A stretch of DNA of 64,000 nt from CAWAYH01 sp963786195 (lineage in GTDB: Bacteria; Acidobacteriota; Vicinamibacteria; Vicinamibacterales; 2-12-FULL-66-21). The notes beneath the pieces are model-generated. The model did no database searches. It saw nothing but the letters and a program-made list of their open reading frames with translations, and was not told the DNA's origin. Location of the stretch: contig CAWAYH010000010.1 of assembly GCA_963786195.1 (NCBI GenBank), positions 62,001-126,000 on the forward strand, written 5' to 3'. The translations under genes were made by a program, and so were the position numbers. Of this stretch, positions 17,474 through 26,210 are shown in pieces (positions within the stretch are counted from its first letter, which is position 1; each line of letters starts with the position of its first letter).

Positions 17474-17974
17474 TCAGGAAGGCTGCGCCAGTCGCGCTGC
17501 GGCCTGTTCGACCTTCTCCGCCAGTCTCTTCTTGTACTGCTCCAGCCGTGCGGCAATCTTCGCGTCGGCGATGGCCAGGACCTGAGCGGCGAGCACCCCG
17601 GCGTTCGTCGCACCGGGCTTGCCGATCGAGACCGTCGCGACCGGAACACCCGGAGGCATCTGCACCGTCGAGAGGAGCGCATCGAGTCCCTTGAGCGCGG
17701 ACGAATCGATGGGGACGCCGATAACGGGCGCCGTCGTATGCGCCGCGACGACGCCGGCCAGATGCGCGGCGGCGCCCGCGCCGACGACGAACACTTTGAC
17801 GCCCCGGCCCGGTGCCTCGCGTATCAACCGCATGACGCGCTCCGGTGAGCGGTGCGCAGAGGCGACGGTCATCTCGCAGGGGATGTCGAGCTCTTTGAGC
17901 ACGTCCACGGCGCCCTGCATCACCGGCGCGTCGGAATCGGAACCCATGAGGATCAACACTGAAATCTGTGCCAT
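17474..17974 (-). CDS. purE: N5-carboxyaminoimidazole ribonucleotide mutase
   Basis: 166 residues from ATG 17974 (MAQISVLILMGSDSDAPVM). GSDSD and the catalytic AHRSPERV are at the expected places, as is GAGAAAHLAGVVAAHT. It most resembles class I PurE, which acts on N5-CAIR and needs PurK; no purK lies in this window. The frame is open to 18118, but that stretch overlaps purD and lacks similarity. The C-terminal tail (KIAARLEQYKKRLAEKVEQA) is probably a helix. Four bases separate it from the purD stop. Confidence 0.95.
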   Translation of the reverse strand: MAQISVLILMGSDSDAPVMQGAVDVLKELDIPCEMTVASAHRSPERVMRLIREAPGRGVKVFVVGAGAAAHLAGVVAAHTTAPVIGVPIDSSALKGLDALLSTVQMPPGVPVATVSIGKPGATNAGVLAAQVLAIADAKIAARLEQYKKRLAEKVEQAAARLAQPS

Positions 17975-17978
17975 GTCG

Positions 17979-19277
17979 TTACCCGGCGCCGGCCGTCTCT
18001 TTCTCCAGCTTCGCCTTCGCTCCGATGTCTCTCCGGTATTGCATCCCGTCGAACGAGATCTTCGACACGCCGGCATAAGCGCGGCCGATCGCGTCAGTCC
18101 AGGTCGCAGCTCGTCCAACGACTGTCAGCACGCGGCCGCCGGCAGTCACGGTCCGGGTGAGATCGGACGCCGTGCCGGCGTGCAGGACGGTCACGCCCTC
18201 GAGCGCCTCCGCAGCGTCCATCCCGTGAATCGGAACGCCGGTCTTGACCGAACCCGGATAGCCGGCAGATGCGAGAACGACCCCAACACACGAGTCGGCG
18301 GATCGCGCGACGGCCTGATTTCCGAGGTTTCCGTCCGCGGCCGCTGCCAGCACCGACACGATTGCGCCTTCGAGGAGTGGCAGCACGACCTGCGCCTCCG
18401 GGTCGCCGAATCTGACGTTGAACTCGATCACCCTGGGGCCGTTGCAGGTCAGCATCAGGCCGGCGTAAAGGAACCCGCGATACTCGTGGCCTTCGGCCCG
18501 CATCCCTCGAAGCACGGGGTTGACGATGTCGTTCATGATGCGGGCCTGCAACGCGTCGTCGACGAGCGCGCTGGGTGAAAACGCGCCCATCCCTCCGGTA
18601 TTCGGCCCGCGATCGTCATCGAAGATCCGCTTGTGATCCTGTGCCGAGCTCAACGGTATCGCAGTGCGGCCATCGCACAAGGCAAAGAAGGACACCTCAG
18701 GCCCCGACAGGCACTCTTCGATCACTACGCGCGTGCCTGCGTCGCCGAACGCCCGGTCCTCCATCGCCGAACGAATCGCGGCCCGCGCCGCGGCGGCGTC
18801 GGCGGCGACCACGACGCCTTTGCCCGCCGCCAGACCGTCGGCTTTGATGACCACCGGCAATCCCAGCTCGCCGCGCTCAATCAACTCGAGCGCTTCATCG
18901 AGTCTCCCGCACGCGCGATATCGCGCGGTCGGGATGCCGTGACGGGTCATGAAGTCTTTGGCAAAGACCTTACTGCACTCGAGACGCGCGGCCGCGCGCG
19001 TGGGACCGAGAATCCGTCGCCCGGCTTGCTGAAACAGATCCACGACGCCGCGATCGAGCGGAAGCTCAGGGCCGACGATCGTGAGATCGATCCGCTCGCG
19101 CTGAACGAGTTCGAGAACGGCCTGTGGATCGCCGGGATCGACTGGCACGCAGCGCGCGTCGCGGCAGATCCCCGCGTTGCCGGGAGCGCAGACGAGATCG
19201 GTGACGTGCGAATCGGCGGCGAGCCTGCGGACGATGGCATGCTCGCGGCCGCCGGAACCGACGACAAGCAGTTTCAT
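17979..19277 (-). CDS. purD: Phosphoribosylamine-glycine ligase
   Basis: GAR synthetase, step 2 of purine synthesis, an ATP-grasp enzyme. It starts MKLLVVGSGGREHAIVRRL at ATG 19277 (432 residues); an open extension to 19367 has no family counterpart. The ATP-grasp core VVIKADGLAAGKGVVVA, SAQDHKRIFDDDRGPNTGGMGA and the metal-binding VIEFNVRFGDPEAQVVLP segment are complete. It is first gene of purD-purE-mtaB and divergent from rpsU. A TACAGT hexamer about 80 bp upstream on the minus strand is the only promoter hint. Confidence 0.96.
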   Translation of the reverse strand: MKLLVVGSGGREHAIVRRLAADSHVTDLVCAPGNAGICRDARCVPVDPGDPQAVLELVQRERIDLTIVGPELPLDRGVVDLFQQAGRRILGPTRAAARLECSKVFAKDFMTRHGIPTARYRACGRLDEALELIERGELGLPVVIKADGLAAGKGVVVAADAAAARAAIRSAMEDRAFGDAGTRVVIEECLSGPEVSFFALCDGRTAIPLSSAQDHKRIFDDDRGPNTGGMGAFSPSALVDDALQARIMNDIVNPVLRGMRAEGHEYRGFLYAGLMLTCNGPRVIEFNVRFGDPEAQVVLPLLEGAIVSVLAAAADGNLGNQAVARSADSCVGVVLASAGYPGSVKTGVPIHGMDAAEALEGVTVLHAGTASDLTRTVTAGGRVLTVVGRAATWTDAIGRAYAGVSKISFDGMQYRRDIGAKAKLEKETAGAG

Positions 19278-19470
19278 GGGGTCGTACCGTCCTGGACCGA
19301 ACGCGTCTCGACGCGGGAGTGAGGAGACGCTCCCGCCGATCGCGGGACGAACGTCGTACTGTAGCACGGCACCCGGCGCGCGGGTTCCCGTTCCCCTGCA
19401 CTCTCCAGCTCGCCGTAACTACATGATGTTAAACGACTTGATTGGACATTGACGGAAGCGGTCGTGGGCG

Positions 19471-19500
19471 TTGACGCCGGATGAGCTTTCTGCCAACAAT
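19471..19500 (+). promoter_or_regulatory. Candidate sigma-70 promoter for rpsU
   Basis: TTGACG (19471-19476), an 18-bp spacer and AACAAT (19495-19500) match the -35/-10 consensus at 5 of 6 and 4 of 6 positions. Transcription would start near 19507, giving an rpsU leader of about 80 nt. The rest of the 312-bp purD/rpsU gap (19278-19589) shows no ORF. Confidence 0.45.
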
Positions 19501-19589
19501 ACGCCGGGTGCTGTGATAGCCTAGCCCATTCCATCGGACTCCGCGGGCCCCGCAGTGGGCTCTGCGACGCGAAGGGGGTGTCATCAGGA

Positions 19590-19787
19590 GTGGCTGAAGT
19601 CAAGATTCAGGAAGGCGAGTCGATCGAAAGCGCGCTGCGCCGATTCAAGCGTAAGGTGCAGCAGGAAGATATCATCAAGGATATCAAGAAACATTCGTTC
19701 TACTTGAAGCCGGGCGACCGGCGACGCGCCAAGCAAGCGTTGGCGCGCAAGCGGACGCGCAAGAAGCAGCGCCGGGAATCGGACTAG
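19590..19787 (+). CDS. rpsU: 30S ribosomal protein S21
   Basis: 65 residues. GTG 19590 gives MAEVKIQEGESIESALRRFKRKVQQ, the canonical S21 start, with GAAGGGGGTG about 10 nt upstream; an in-frame GTG at 19578 would add four atypical residues. The C-terminus is strongly basic (RRAKQALARKRTRKKQRR). S21 binds the 30S platform near the anti-Shine-Dalgarno region and helps initiation. Confidence 0.93.
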   Translation: MAEVKIQEGESIESALRRFKRKVQQEDIIKDIKKHSFYLKPGDRRRAKQALARKRTRKKQRRESD

Positions 19788-19896
19788 CTGCAGGGGCTGA
19801 TCGCGGTCCGCTCGTACCGAATCAATGAGGATTCGGACGGGCGGACCGTTCCCGCCAGATGCGCGGGCGGGTTCGAGTTGGTGAGAGGTAGGACCG

Positions 19897-20208
19897 ATGG
19901 AGTTCCAGGACAAATCGCTGACGTGCGTGGACTGCGGAACGGAGTTCATCTGGACGGCGGGCGAGCAGCTCTTCTTCGCCGACAAGAACTTCAAGAACGA
20001 ACCGAAACGGTGCAAGAGCTGCAAAGCGAAGCGTGCATCCCGCCCTGCTTCCGGCGGCCCGGTTGGCAGAGAGCGCGTCGAGACGACCACGAACTGTTCT
20101 GCATGCGGGAAGGAAACAACGGTTCCGTTCCGTCCGACGCAGGGCAGGCCGGTCTTCTGCCGTGAGTGCTTCCAGCAACGCAAGTTCGCGGGGGCCGGCG
20201 GCGCTTAG
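19897..20208 (+). CDS. Small double zinc-ribbon protein (zf-trcl plus CxxC-x17-CxxC)
   Basis: 103 residues. The first half, MEFQDKSLTCVDCGTEFIW to KRCKSCKAKRA, is a zinc ribbon with two CxxC knuckles and an inner FF motif (zf-trcl type). The second half has CSAC, exactly 17 residues, then CREC, matching the described CxxC-x17-CxxC domain. A basic linker rich in Arg/Ser joins them. Such proteins are widespread in Acidobacteria and related phyla and are thought to bind nucleic acid, but no function is established. A strong terminator follows, and rpsU lies 109 bp upstream, so the two may be transcribed together. Confidence 0.85.
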   Translation: MEFQDKSLTCVDCGTEFIWTAGEQLFFADKNFKNEPKRCKSCKAKRASRPASGGPVGRERVETTTNCSACGKETTVPFRPTQGRPVFCRECFQQRKFAGAGGA

Positions 20209-20236
20209 GTCCTGAACTTCATACGCTAGAGTCGAC

Positions 20237-20267
20237 AGGCCACGCTCCGGCGTGGCCTCTTTTTTTT
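20237..20267 (+). terminator. Rho-independent terminator
   Basis: AGGCCACGC, loop TCCG, GCGTGGCCT form a perfect 9-bp stem followed by a run of Ts (TCTTTTTTTT). It lies 28 bp after the zinc-ribbon stop and separates it from the efflux operon. Confidence 0.92.
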
Positions 20268-20387
20268 GGCCCACTTGCCAGACACCATACAGGTCCACAC
20301 AGAATAGAGGGTACGGCGGTCGTCCAGGCCGACAGTAGGGTGTCCGGAATCGGGCCCTTCCGGTTCGCGTCTAACAAAGAACGTCCC

Positions 20388-21494
20388 ATGGCAGTTTTGA
20401 AACCTGTTTCCTACCTCTTCTGCACACTTGTCGTTGCGGGCTCGGCGACCAGCCTCGCCTGCAGCGGCGGTAACACGCCCGCGCAGGGTGCGGCGGGCGC
20501 GCCGCCGCCGACCGGGGTGAGCATCAAGACGCTGGAAGCCGCGCCGCTCGCAGAGAAATCCGAATTCATCGCGACGCTGAGGTCCCTGCAATCGACGACC
20601 ATCCGCCCGGAGGTGGAGGGCTTCATCACGCGGATTTTCGTGAAATCCGGCGATCGCGTGCGTCTCGGCACACCGCTGATCCAGATCAACCAGTCCAGGC
20701 AGCAAGCCATGGTTCAGGCGGCGCAAGCCAATCGGGCGGGCATCGAGGCGGACGTGCAGTTCTGGAAGCTGCAGGTAAAGCGGCTCGAGTCGCTTGTGGA
20801 AGCCGGGGCGATCAGCAAGCAGGAGTTCGATCAGGCGCAGAACTCGCTGCGCACCGCCGAGGCGCGGCTCGGCGCCCTCGATGCTGAAGTCCGGCAGCAA
20901 CGCGTCGAGCTCGAGTTCTTTCGAGTGGAGGCGCCGCAGCCCGGCGTCGTGGGAGACATCCCGGTTCGCGTGGGCGATCGCGTCACGACCTCGACCGTCA
21001 TCACGACGATCGACGAGAACCAGGCGCTCGAGGCCTACATCCAGGTTCCGCTCGATCGCTCGACACAGCTTCGGCTCGGGCTGCCCATCGAGATCCTCGA
21101 CGCGGACGGGAAGGTGGCCGTCACCGATCGCATCACGTTCGTCGCGCCACGCGTGGATGACTCCACGCAGACCGTGCTCGTCAAGAGCCGGCTGAAGGAA
21201 ATCCCGCCGTCAGCTCGCGTCCAGCAGTTCGTGCGCGCGCGCATCGTGTGGCGGACCGTCCAGGGTATCACCGTACCCGTGACGGCCGTGGTCCGCGTCA
21301 GCGGCCAGTACTTCTGCTTCGTCGCCGAACCGGCGCCGCAGGGCGGCGGGCTCGTCGCACGCCAGAAACCCATCGAGGTTGGTGAGGTCCTCGGCAACGA
21401 CTACGTCGTGCGCAGCGGAGTGAAGGCCGGCGATCAACTGATCGTCAGCGGCATCCAGAAAATCGGCGACGGCGCGCCCGTTCGAGCGAACTGA
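20388..21494 (+). CDS. RND efflux periplasmic adaptor (membrane fusion protein)
   Basis: 368 residues from ATG 20388. The N-terminus is a signal sequence (VSYLFCTLVVAGSATSLACSGG) with a cysteine at about residue 25 in a degenerate lipobox, so it may be a lipoprotein. The lipoyl half-motifs (VEGFITRIFVKSGDRVRLGTPL and VEAPQPGVVGDIPVRVGD) flank a helical hairpin at about 105-170. Beta-barrel and membrane-proximal domains follow, ending VKAGDQLIVSGIQKIGDGAPV. It would link the inner-membrane pump encoded 52 bp downstream to an outer-membrane channel that is not in this window. The frame is open far upstream, but homology begins here. Confidence 0.9.
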   Translation: MAVLKPVSYLFCTLVVAGSATSLACSGGNTPAQGAAGAPPPTGVSIKTLEAAPLAEKSEFIATLRSLQSTTIRPEVEGFITRIFVKSGDRVRLGTPLIQINQSRQQAMVQAAQANRAGIEADVQFWKLQVKRLESLVEAGAISKQEFDQAQNSLRTAEARLGALDAEVRQQRVELEFFRVEAPQPGVVGDIPVRVGDRVTTSTVITTIDENQALEAYIQVPLDRSTQLRLGLPIEILDADGKVAVTDRITFVAPRVDDSTQTVLVKSRLKEIPPSARVQQFVRARIVWRTVQGITVPVTAVVRVSGQYFCFVAEPAPQGGGLVARQKPIEVGEVLGNDYVVRSGVKAGDQLIVSGIQKIGDGAPVRAN

Positions 21495-21540
21495 CACCAC
21501 AGACAACACGGACAACACGACACCACGGACAACACAGAAG
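21495..21540 (+). repeat. CCRCGGACAACACGG intercistronic repeat, copy 2
   Basis: Directly after the adaptor stop codon TGA the sequence reads CACCACAGACAACACGGAC, followed by AACACGACACCACGGACAAC. These are units of the same repeat found after the M16 stop and after the ExeA-like stop. It fills almost all of the 52-bp gap before the pump gene. Confidence 0.7.
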
Positions 21541-21546
21541 CTTGTA

Positions 21547-24500
21547 ATGTTCGTCGACACCTTCATCAGACGTCCGATCCTTGCCTCGGTCTGCTCGCTG
21601 GTCCTGATCCTCGCGGGCGCCGTCGCGATCCCGACGATGCCCGTGGCCCAGTATCCGTCGCTGGCGCCGCCGCAGGTGAACGTGACGGCGATCTACACCG
21701 GCGCCAATGCGCAGGAAGTCGAGACCGCTGTCACCACGCCGCTGGAGCAGGCCATCAACGGGGTCGAGGGCATGCTGTACATGTCCTCGTCCAGCACCAA
21801 CAGCGGCGTGTCGACGATCACGGTGACGTTCGACGTCACGCGCGATCAGGACCTGGCCGCGGTGGACGTGCAGAACCGCATCAACCAGGCGCTCGGGCGC
21901 ATGCCGACGGAAGTTCGGACGACGGGCATCACGGTGCAGAAGCAGTCGACCGGTTTCGTGATGGCGGTCGGCGTCTTTTCGGAGAAGGGCACCTACGACT
22001 CGCTGTTCCTGAGCAACTACATCGACATTTACGTGAAGGACGCGCTCAAGCGCGTCCCGGGCGTCGCCGACGTGATCATCTTCGGCGAGCGCAAGTACTC
22101 GATGCGGCTCTGGCTCGATCCCGATCGACTCGCCGCACGCGAGCTCACGGCCGGAGACGTCGTGCAGGCGCTGCGCGAGCAGAACGTCCAGGTCGCGGCC
22201 GGAAGCCTGGGACAGGCGCCGGCCCCAGCCGGACAGATGTACCAGCTCAGCGTCCGCGCTATCGGCCGGCTGCGCGAGGCCTCCGAATTCGACAACATCA
22301 TCCTCAAGAGCGGGGCAGATGGATCGCTGGTCCGGTTGAAGGACGTCGGCCGCGCCGAGCTGGGCGCGGAAACCTATTCCGCGCAGCTCCGCTTCCAGGG
22401 GGTCGAAGCCGTCGGGTTCGGCGTCATCCAGCTGCCGACCGCCAACGCGCTCGACGTGGAACGAGCGGTCACCGCCGAGATGGATCGGCTGGCCGCGCAG
22501 TTCCCGCCGGGCATGCGGTACCTCGTCGCCTTCAACACGACCGACGTCGTCGAGGAATCGATCCGCGAGGTGCTGAAGACGCTCGCCGAGGCGATCGCGC
22601 TCGTGGTGCTCGTCATCTTCGTCTTCCTGCAGAGTTGGCGCAGCACGCTCATTCCGGCCGTGACGATTCCCGTGTCGCTCATCGGCGCGTTCGCGTTCGT
22701 GAAGCTGATGGGCTTCTCGATCAACACGCTGACGCTGTTCGGCATCATCCTCGCCACCGGGATCGTCGTCGACGACGCAATCGTCGTGATCGAGAACATC
22801 GAGCGCCACATCCAGGAGTACAAAGTGTCCGCCGCGCAAGCGGCGTCCGACGCCATGCGCGAGGTGCTGGGCGCCGTCATTGCCACCGGGCTCGTGCTGA
22901 TCGCCGTGTTCCTGCCGGTCGCGTTCTTTCCCGGGACGACGGGACGGCTGTACGCGCAGTTCTCGATGACGATCACCTTCGCGGTGGCACTGTCCGTGTT
23001 CAACGCGGTCACGCTGACGCCCGCATTGTCGGCGCTGCTGCTGGAGTCGAAGAGCCACCACAAGGGCCGATTCTTTTCGTTCTTCGAGCACGTGATAACC
23101 GGCGGCACCCACTTGTACGTCCGCGGACTCCACGGCCGGCATGCGCATCCGATGGGCCATCGTGGTGATCTTCATCGCCGCGCTCGGCGCGACCGCGTGG
23201 GTCTACCAGATCGTGCCGCGATCGTTCATCCCCGAGGAGGATCCGGGCTACTTCCTGATCCAGGTCCAGGCGCCGGCAGGGGCGTCACTCGAGTACACGG
23301 CCGGAGTCGCCCGGCAGGCCGAAGCCATCATCCTGAAGGAGCCCGACGTGCTGGCGCTCTTCTCGGTCATGGGCTTCAGCTTCACGGGCGCGGCGCCGAA
23401 CCAGGGGCTCATGTTCGTCCGGCTCAAGCCGTTCGACGATCGGCTCGGCGCGTCCCACTCGCTGCAGGCGGTGCTGGGCCGCATCACGGGTCCCTTGTTC
23501 AGCCTGCCCGGCGCGATCGTCGTGGCGTTCACGCCACCGTCGATTCAGGGGCTGAGCCGGTTCGGCGGATTCGAATTCCAGGTGCTCGATCAGACGGGAA
23601 CTGACATCGGGAACCTCGCGCGCGCCGCGCAGGCGATGGTCGTCGCCGGAAACCAGTCGCCCAAGCTGCGCAGAGGATTGTTCAGCCCGTTCACGGCGAA
23701 CGATCCGCAGCTGCAGGTCACGATCGATCGACAGCGGGCGCTGGCCATGGGGCTTCCGCTCGGAGAGATCACGAGCGCCCTGCAGATCTTCCTCGGGTCG
23801 CAGTACGTGAACGACTTCGAGTTCAACAACCGCGCCTACCGCGTCTACGTGCAGGCCGATCAGCGATTCCGCGCCAACCCGCAGGCGCTGAAACAGCTCT
23901 ACGCGCGGACGGCGAGTGGGAGCATGGTGCCGCTGGAGCAGGTCGTGCGGCTCGACGAGACGACGGCGCCACAGGTCATCAACCATTTCAACCTGTTCCG
24001 ATCGGCATCCATCAACGGATCGGCCGCGGCAGGTGTGAGCTCGGGCGAGGCGCTGCAGGAGATGGAGCGGCTGGCTGCGACGAACCTGCCGCAGGGGATG
24101 GGCTTCGCATGGTCGGGCATCTCGCTCGAAGAAACGAAAGCGGGGAGACAGTCCGTGTTCATCTTCGGGCTCGCCTTGCTGCTCGTCTACCTGACGCTGG
24201 CGGCGCAGTACGAGAGCCTCGTCCTGCCATTCATCGTGCTGCTGGGCGTCCCGCTCGCGGTGCTCGGCGCGCTGTCGGCGCAGTGGCTGCGAGGGCTGGC
24301 CAACGACGTCTACTGTCAGGTCGGGCTCGTCATGCTCGTCGGGCTGGCTGCCAAGAACGCCATCCTGATTGTCGAGTTCGCTGAGCAGCTCCGAGGTCGG
24401 GGTCTTGGCGTCGTGGAGGCGGCGGTCGAAGCCGCCAGAATCCGGCTGCGGCCAATTCTGATGACGTCGCTGGCGTTCATCCTCGGCGTGTTCCCCTCGT

Positions 24501-24687
24501 GATTGCGACGGGCGCCGGACAGGAAGCCCGGCACTCGGTCGGGACCGCGGTGGCGGGCGGGATGCTCGTGTCGACGTTCCTGAATCTGGTGTTTATCCCG
24601 GTTCTTTACGTCGTCGTGCAGACGCTGCGAGGCTGGGTCGGCAGAGACAGTCGGCGGTTACCGGGCAGGACGCCGGAATCGGCGTAG
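21547..24687 (+). CDS. RND multidrug efflux pump, HAE-1/AcrB type (two frameshifts)
   Basis: Inner-membrane proton-driven exporter, about 1046 residues after correction, which is the family norm. The start MFVDTFIRRPILASVCSLVLILAGAVA gives TM1. ATGIVVDDAIVVIENIERH carries the paired aspartates of the TM4 proton relay, and GLAAKNAILIVEFAEQL the TM10 lysine. One extra base between about 23095 and 23140 moves coding from the first frame to that of IRWAIVVIFIAALG. One missing C in a TTCCCC run near 24495 then moves it to LVIATGAGQEARHSVGTAVAGG. The motifs on both sides are intact, so these are probably assembly indels. It forms an operon with the adaptor. Substrates cannot be predicted. Confidence 0.9.
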
Positions 24688-24695
24688 AGCCCCAA

Positions 24696-24719
24696 CCCGA
24701 CCTGCGCGGCCGGGTCGGG
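24696..24719. terminator. Weak hairpin between convergent genes
   Basis: CCCGACC, a 10-nt loop and GGTCGGG form a 7-bp GC-rich stem in the 48-bp gap between the efflux-pump stop and the beta-barrel stop. There is no T-tract, so it is only a tentative bidirectional terminator. Confidence 0.3.
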
Positions 24720-24735
24720 GTCAGACGTACCAGCC

Positions 24736-25371
24736 TCAGAAGCGCCAGCCGACGGAAAAGCTGAACGCCCTGTTCTTCACCGTGGGCTCGTCGGGGTCGG
24801 GGTCATCGGTGTCGTTGATATCCGTGAGGCCCCAGGTATACCGCGCGTCGACGATGAAGCGATTGAATTCGACCGCACCCCCGAGGGCTAGCCCAAAGTC
24901 GTAGGACTTCAGCGGCAAGTCGTCCGCATCGAGTTCGATTTCGCCGACTTTGATCGACTGGCTGGCCTTGAAGCCAATCGTCGGACCGACCAGCAGCCGG
25001 ACGGTGGCCGCCGAAGCCGGGAAGTTGACGCGAGCCAACACCGGGAACTCGATGTAGTTCAGCTTGACACTCGTGTCGTCATCGAAGCCGAGATCATCCT
25101 CCACCGCGAATTCCGTGCCCTTCTGGGTGAACAGGCCCTCCACCTGGATGCCGAAATGCGGATTGAAGTCCACGGCGTAGAAGGCGCCCAACAGGATGCC
25201 GGCGCGCCCGTCGCCGGTCACACTGGCCTCGTCGAAATCAACCTTGATGCTGGCAATGTTGAAGCCGGCCTTGACGCCGAAACCGCTTGATCCGCTCTGG
25301 GCAGATGCGATCGCGGGCAGTGCGAGAAGCAGGGCGAGAACACCGATCAGACGAGCGGACGAAAACCGCAC
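24736..25371 (-). CDS. Outer-membrane beta-barrel protein (PorT/OMP_b-brl-like)
   Basis: 211 residues. The start is decided by AAGGAGG five nt before GTG 25371, giving MRFSSARLIGVLALLLALPAIASA then QSGSS, a clean signal peptide. The mature part alternates short amphipathic beta strands (GFGVKAGFNIASIKVDF, HFGIQVEGLFTQKGTEF, KLNYIEFPVLARVNF) and ends in FSFSVGWRF, the aromatic C-terminal strand recognised by the Bam machinery. An 8-stranded barrel of about 20 kDa is likely. The acidic loop DINDTDDPDPDEP near 190-203 may bind cations. No function is assignable. The neighbouring RND operon is convergent and probably unrelated. Confidence 0.85.
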   Translation of the reverse strand: MRFSSARLIGVLALLLALPAIASAQSGSSGFGVKAGFNIASIKVDFDEASVTGDGRAGILLGAFYAVDFNPHFGIQVEGLFTQKGTEFAVEDDLGFDDDTSVKLNYIEFPVLARVNFPASAATVRLLVGPTIGFKASQSIKVGEIELDADDLPLKSYDFGLALGGAVEFNRFIVDARYTWGLTDINDTDDPDPDEPTVKNRAFSFSVGWRF

Positions 25372-25430
25372 AGATGCCTCCTTAGTTGGCACTAGACGAA
25401 GTCGAAGTAATGACGAGTTAGGTGTTCAGC

Positions 25431-25453
25431 CGGTCGGAATGACACTCCGACCG
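25431..25453. promoter_or_regulatory. 8-bp inverted repeat upstream of the beta-barrel gene
   Basis: CGGTCGGA, ATGACAC, TCCGACCG lie about 60 bp before the beta-barrel GTG. It could be an operator or a leader hairpin. The 472-bp divergent gap 25372-25843 otherwise has only the candidate promoter at 25675 and a hairpin (CGAAACCGT at 25721-25729 with ACGGTGTTTCG at 25743-25753). Confidence 0.3.
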
Positions 25454-25674
25454 CCACGGCATGGGGGAAAATGGGCTGGGCTGAATAAGCCAAACATCTA
25501 CAGAATCATCGTATCGGCGAGTGTAGCTGCCAGAACAGGGCGTGGATGTCCAAAAGGGAACAAGAACTCCTTTCCGGTGACACACCGACTAGCGGAGGCT
25601 GTCCGGTGTGAGGGGAAGGGCCTGACAGCCCGAACCCGGCGTGCTCGAACAGGATCGGCAAATGGCCCGATTTC

Positions 25675-25704
25675 TTGACAGTATTTGAACCCGCGTAGTA
25701 CGCT
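25675..25704 (+). promoter_or_regulatory. Candidate promoter for the STAS gene
   Basis: A perfect TTGACA (25675-25680), an 18-bp spacer and TACGCT (25699-25704, 3 of 6). It would give a leader of about 130 nt that contains a bulged 9-bp hairpin at 25721-25753. The weak -10 keeps confidence low. Confidence 0.35.
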
Positions 25705-25843
25705 GGCCGGTCTTTTTTCTCGAAACCGTAGGGGCCGGGGCAACGGTGTTTCGGCCATAAGACACACGTAATCAACGACGTCGGCCTACACGGCGGGAGG
25801 CCGGCGGGTTCAGTGGCGCAGTCGGGGCTGGAGGAGAGCGGCA

Positions 25844-26182
25844 ATGCAGATCGACGAACGGGTCGTCGACGGTGTGACGATTCTGGACCTCAAGGGCAAG
25901 ATGACGCTGGGTGAGGGTGACGAACTCCTGAAGGACAAGATCAATTCGCTCATCCAGCAGGACCGGAAGAAGCTGCTGCTCAACCTCGAGGGTGTGCCCT
26001 ACATCGACAGCGCGGGGCTGGGCGAAATCGTCCGCACCTACACCACGGTGAGTCGCCAGGGCGGGAAACTGAAGCTGCTGAACCTCACGAAGCGGATTCA
26101 GGACCTGCTTGCGATCACCAAGCTGCTGACCGTGTTCGAGACCTACGAGTCCGAGCCCGACGCGATCAAGAGCTTCGGCTAG
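25844..26182 (+). CDS. STAS-domain anti-sigma-factor antagonist (SpoIIAA/RsbV-like)
   Basis: 112 residues, a single STAS domain. The phosphorylatable serine lies in IDSAGLGEIVRTY at about residues 57-67, with the preceding beta strand KLLLNLEGVPY. It is preceded by GGAGGAG, an excellent ribosome site. In known systems the dephosphorylated protein binds a serine-kinase anti-sigma factor and frees a sigma factor. No partner kinase or phosphatase is nearby; the next genes are envelope-glycan functions. Partner-switching control of the cluster is therefore only a guess. Confidence 0.9.
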   Translation: MQIDERVVDGVTILDLKGKMTLGEGDELLKDKINSLIQQDRKKLLLNLEGVPYIDSAGLGEIVRTYTTVSRQGGKLKLLNLTKRIQDLLAITKLLTVFETYESEPDAIKSFG

Positions 26183-26210
26183 GCCGCGCAGTATCTCCGC
26201 CGCGCTCAGG

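Noticed and set aside
21445..23175. A 576-residue minus-strand open frame opposite the RND pump
   Set aside because: His/Arg/Asp-rich shadow; the plus strand carries the complete transporter signature.
25681..25760. Cyclic-di-GMP or cobalamin riboswitch before the STAS gene
   Set aside because: The conserved cores of those classes are not present; only a simple bulged hairpin is seen.
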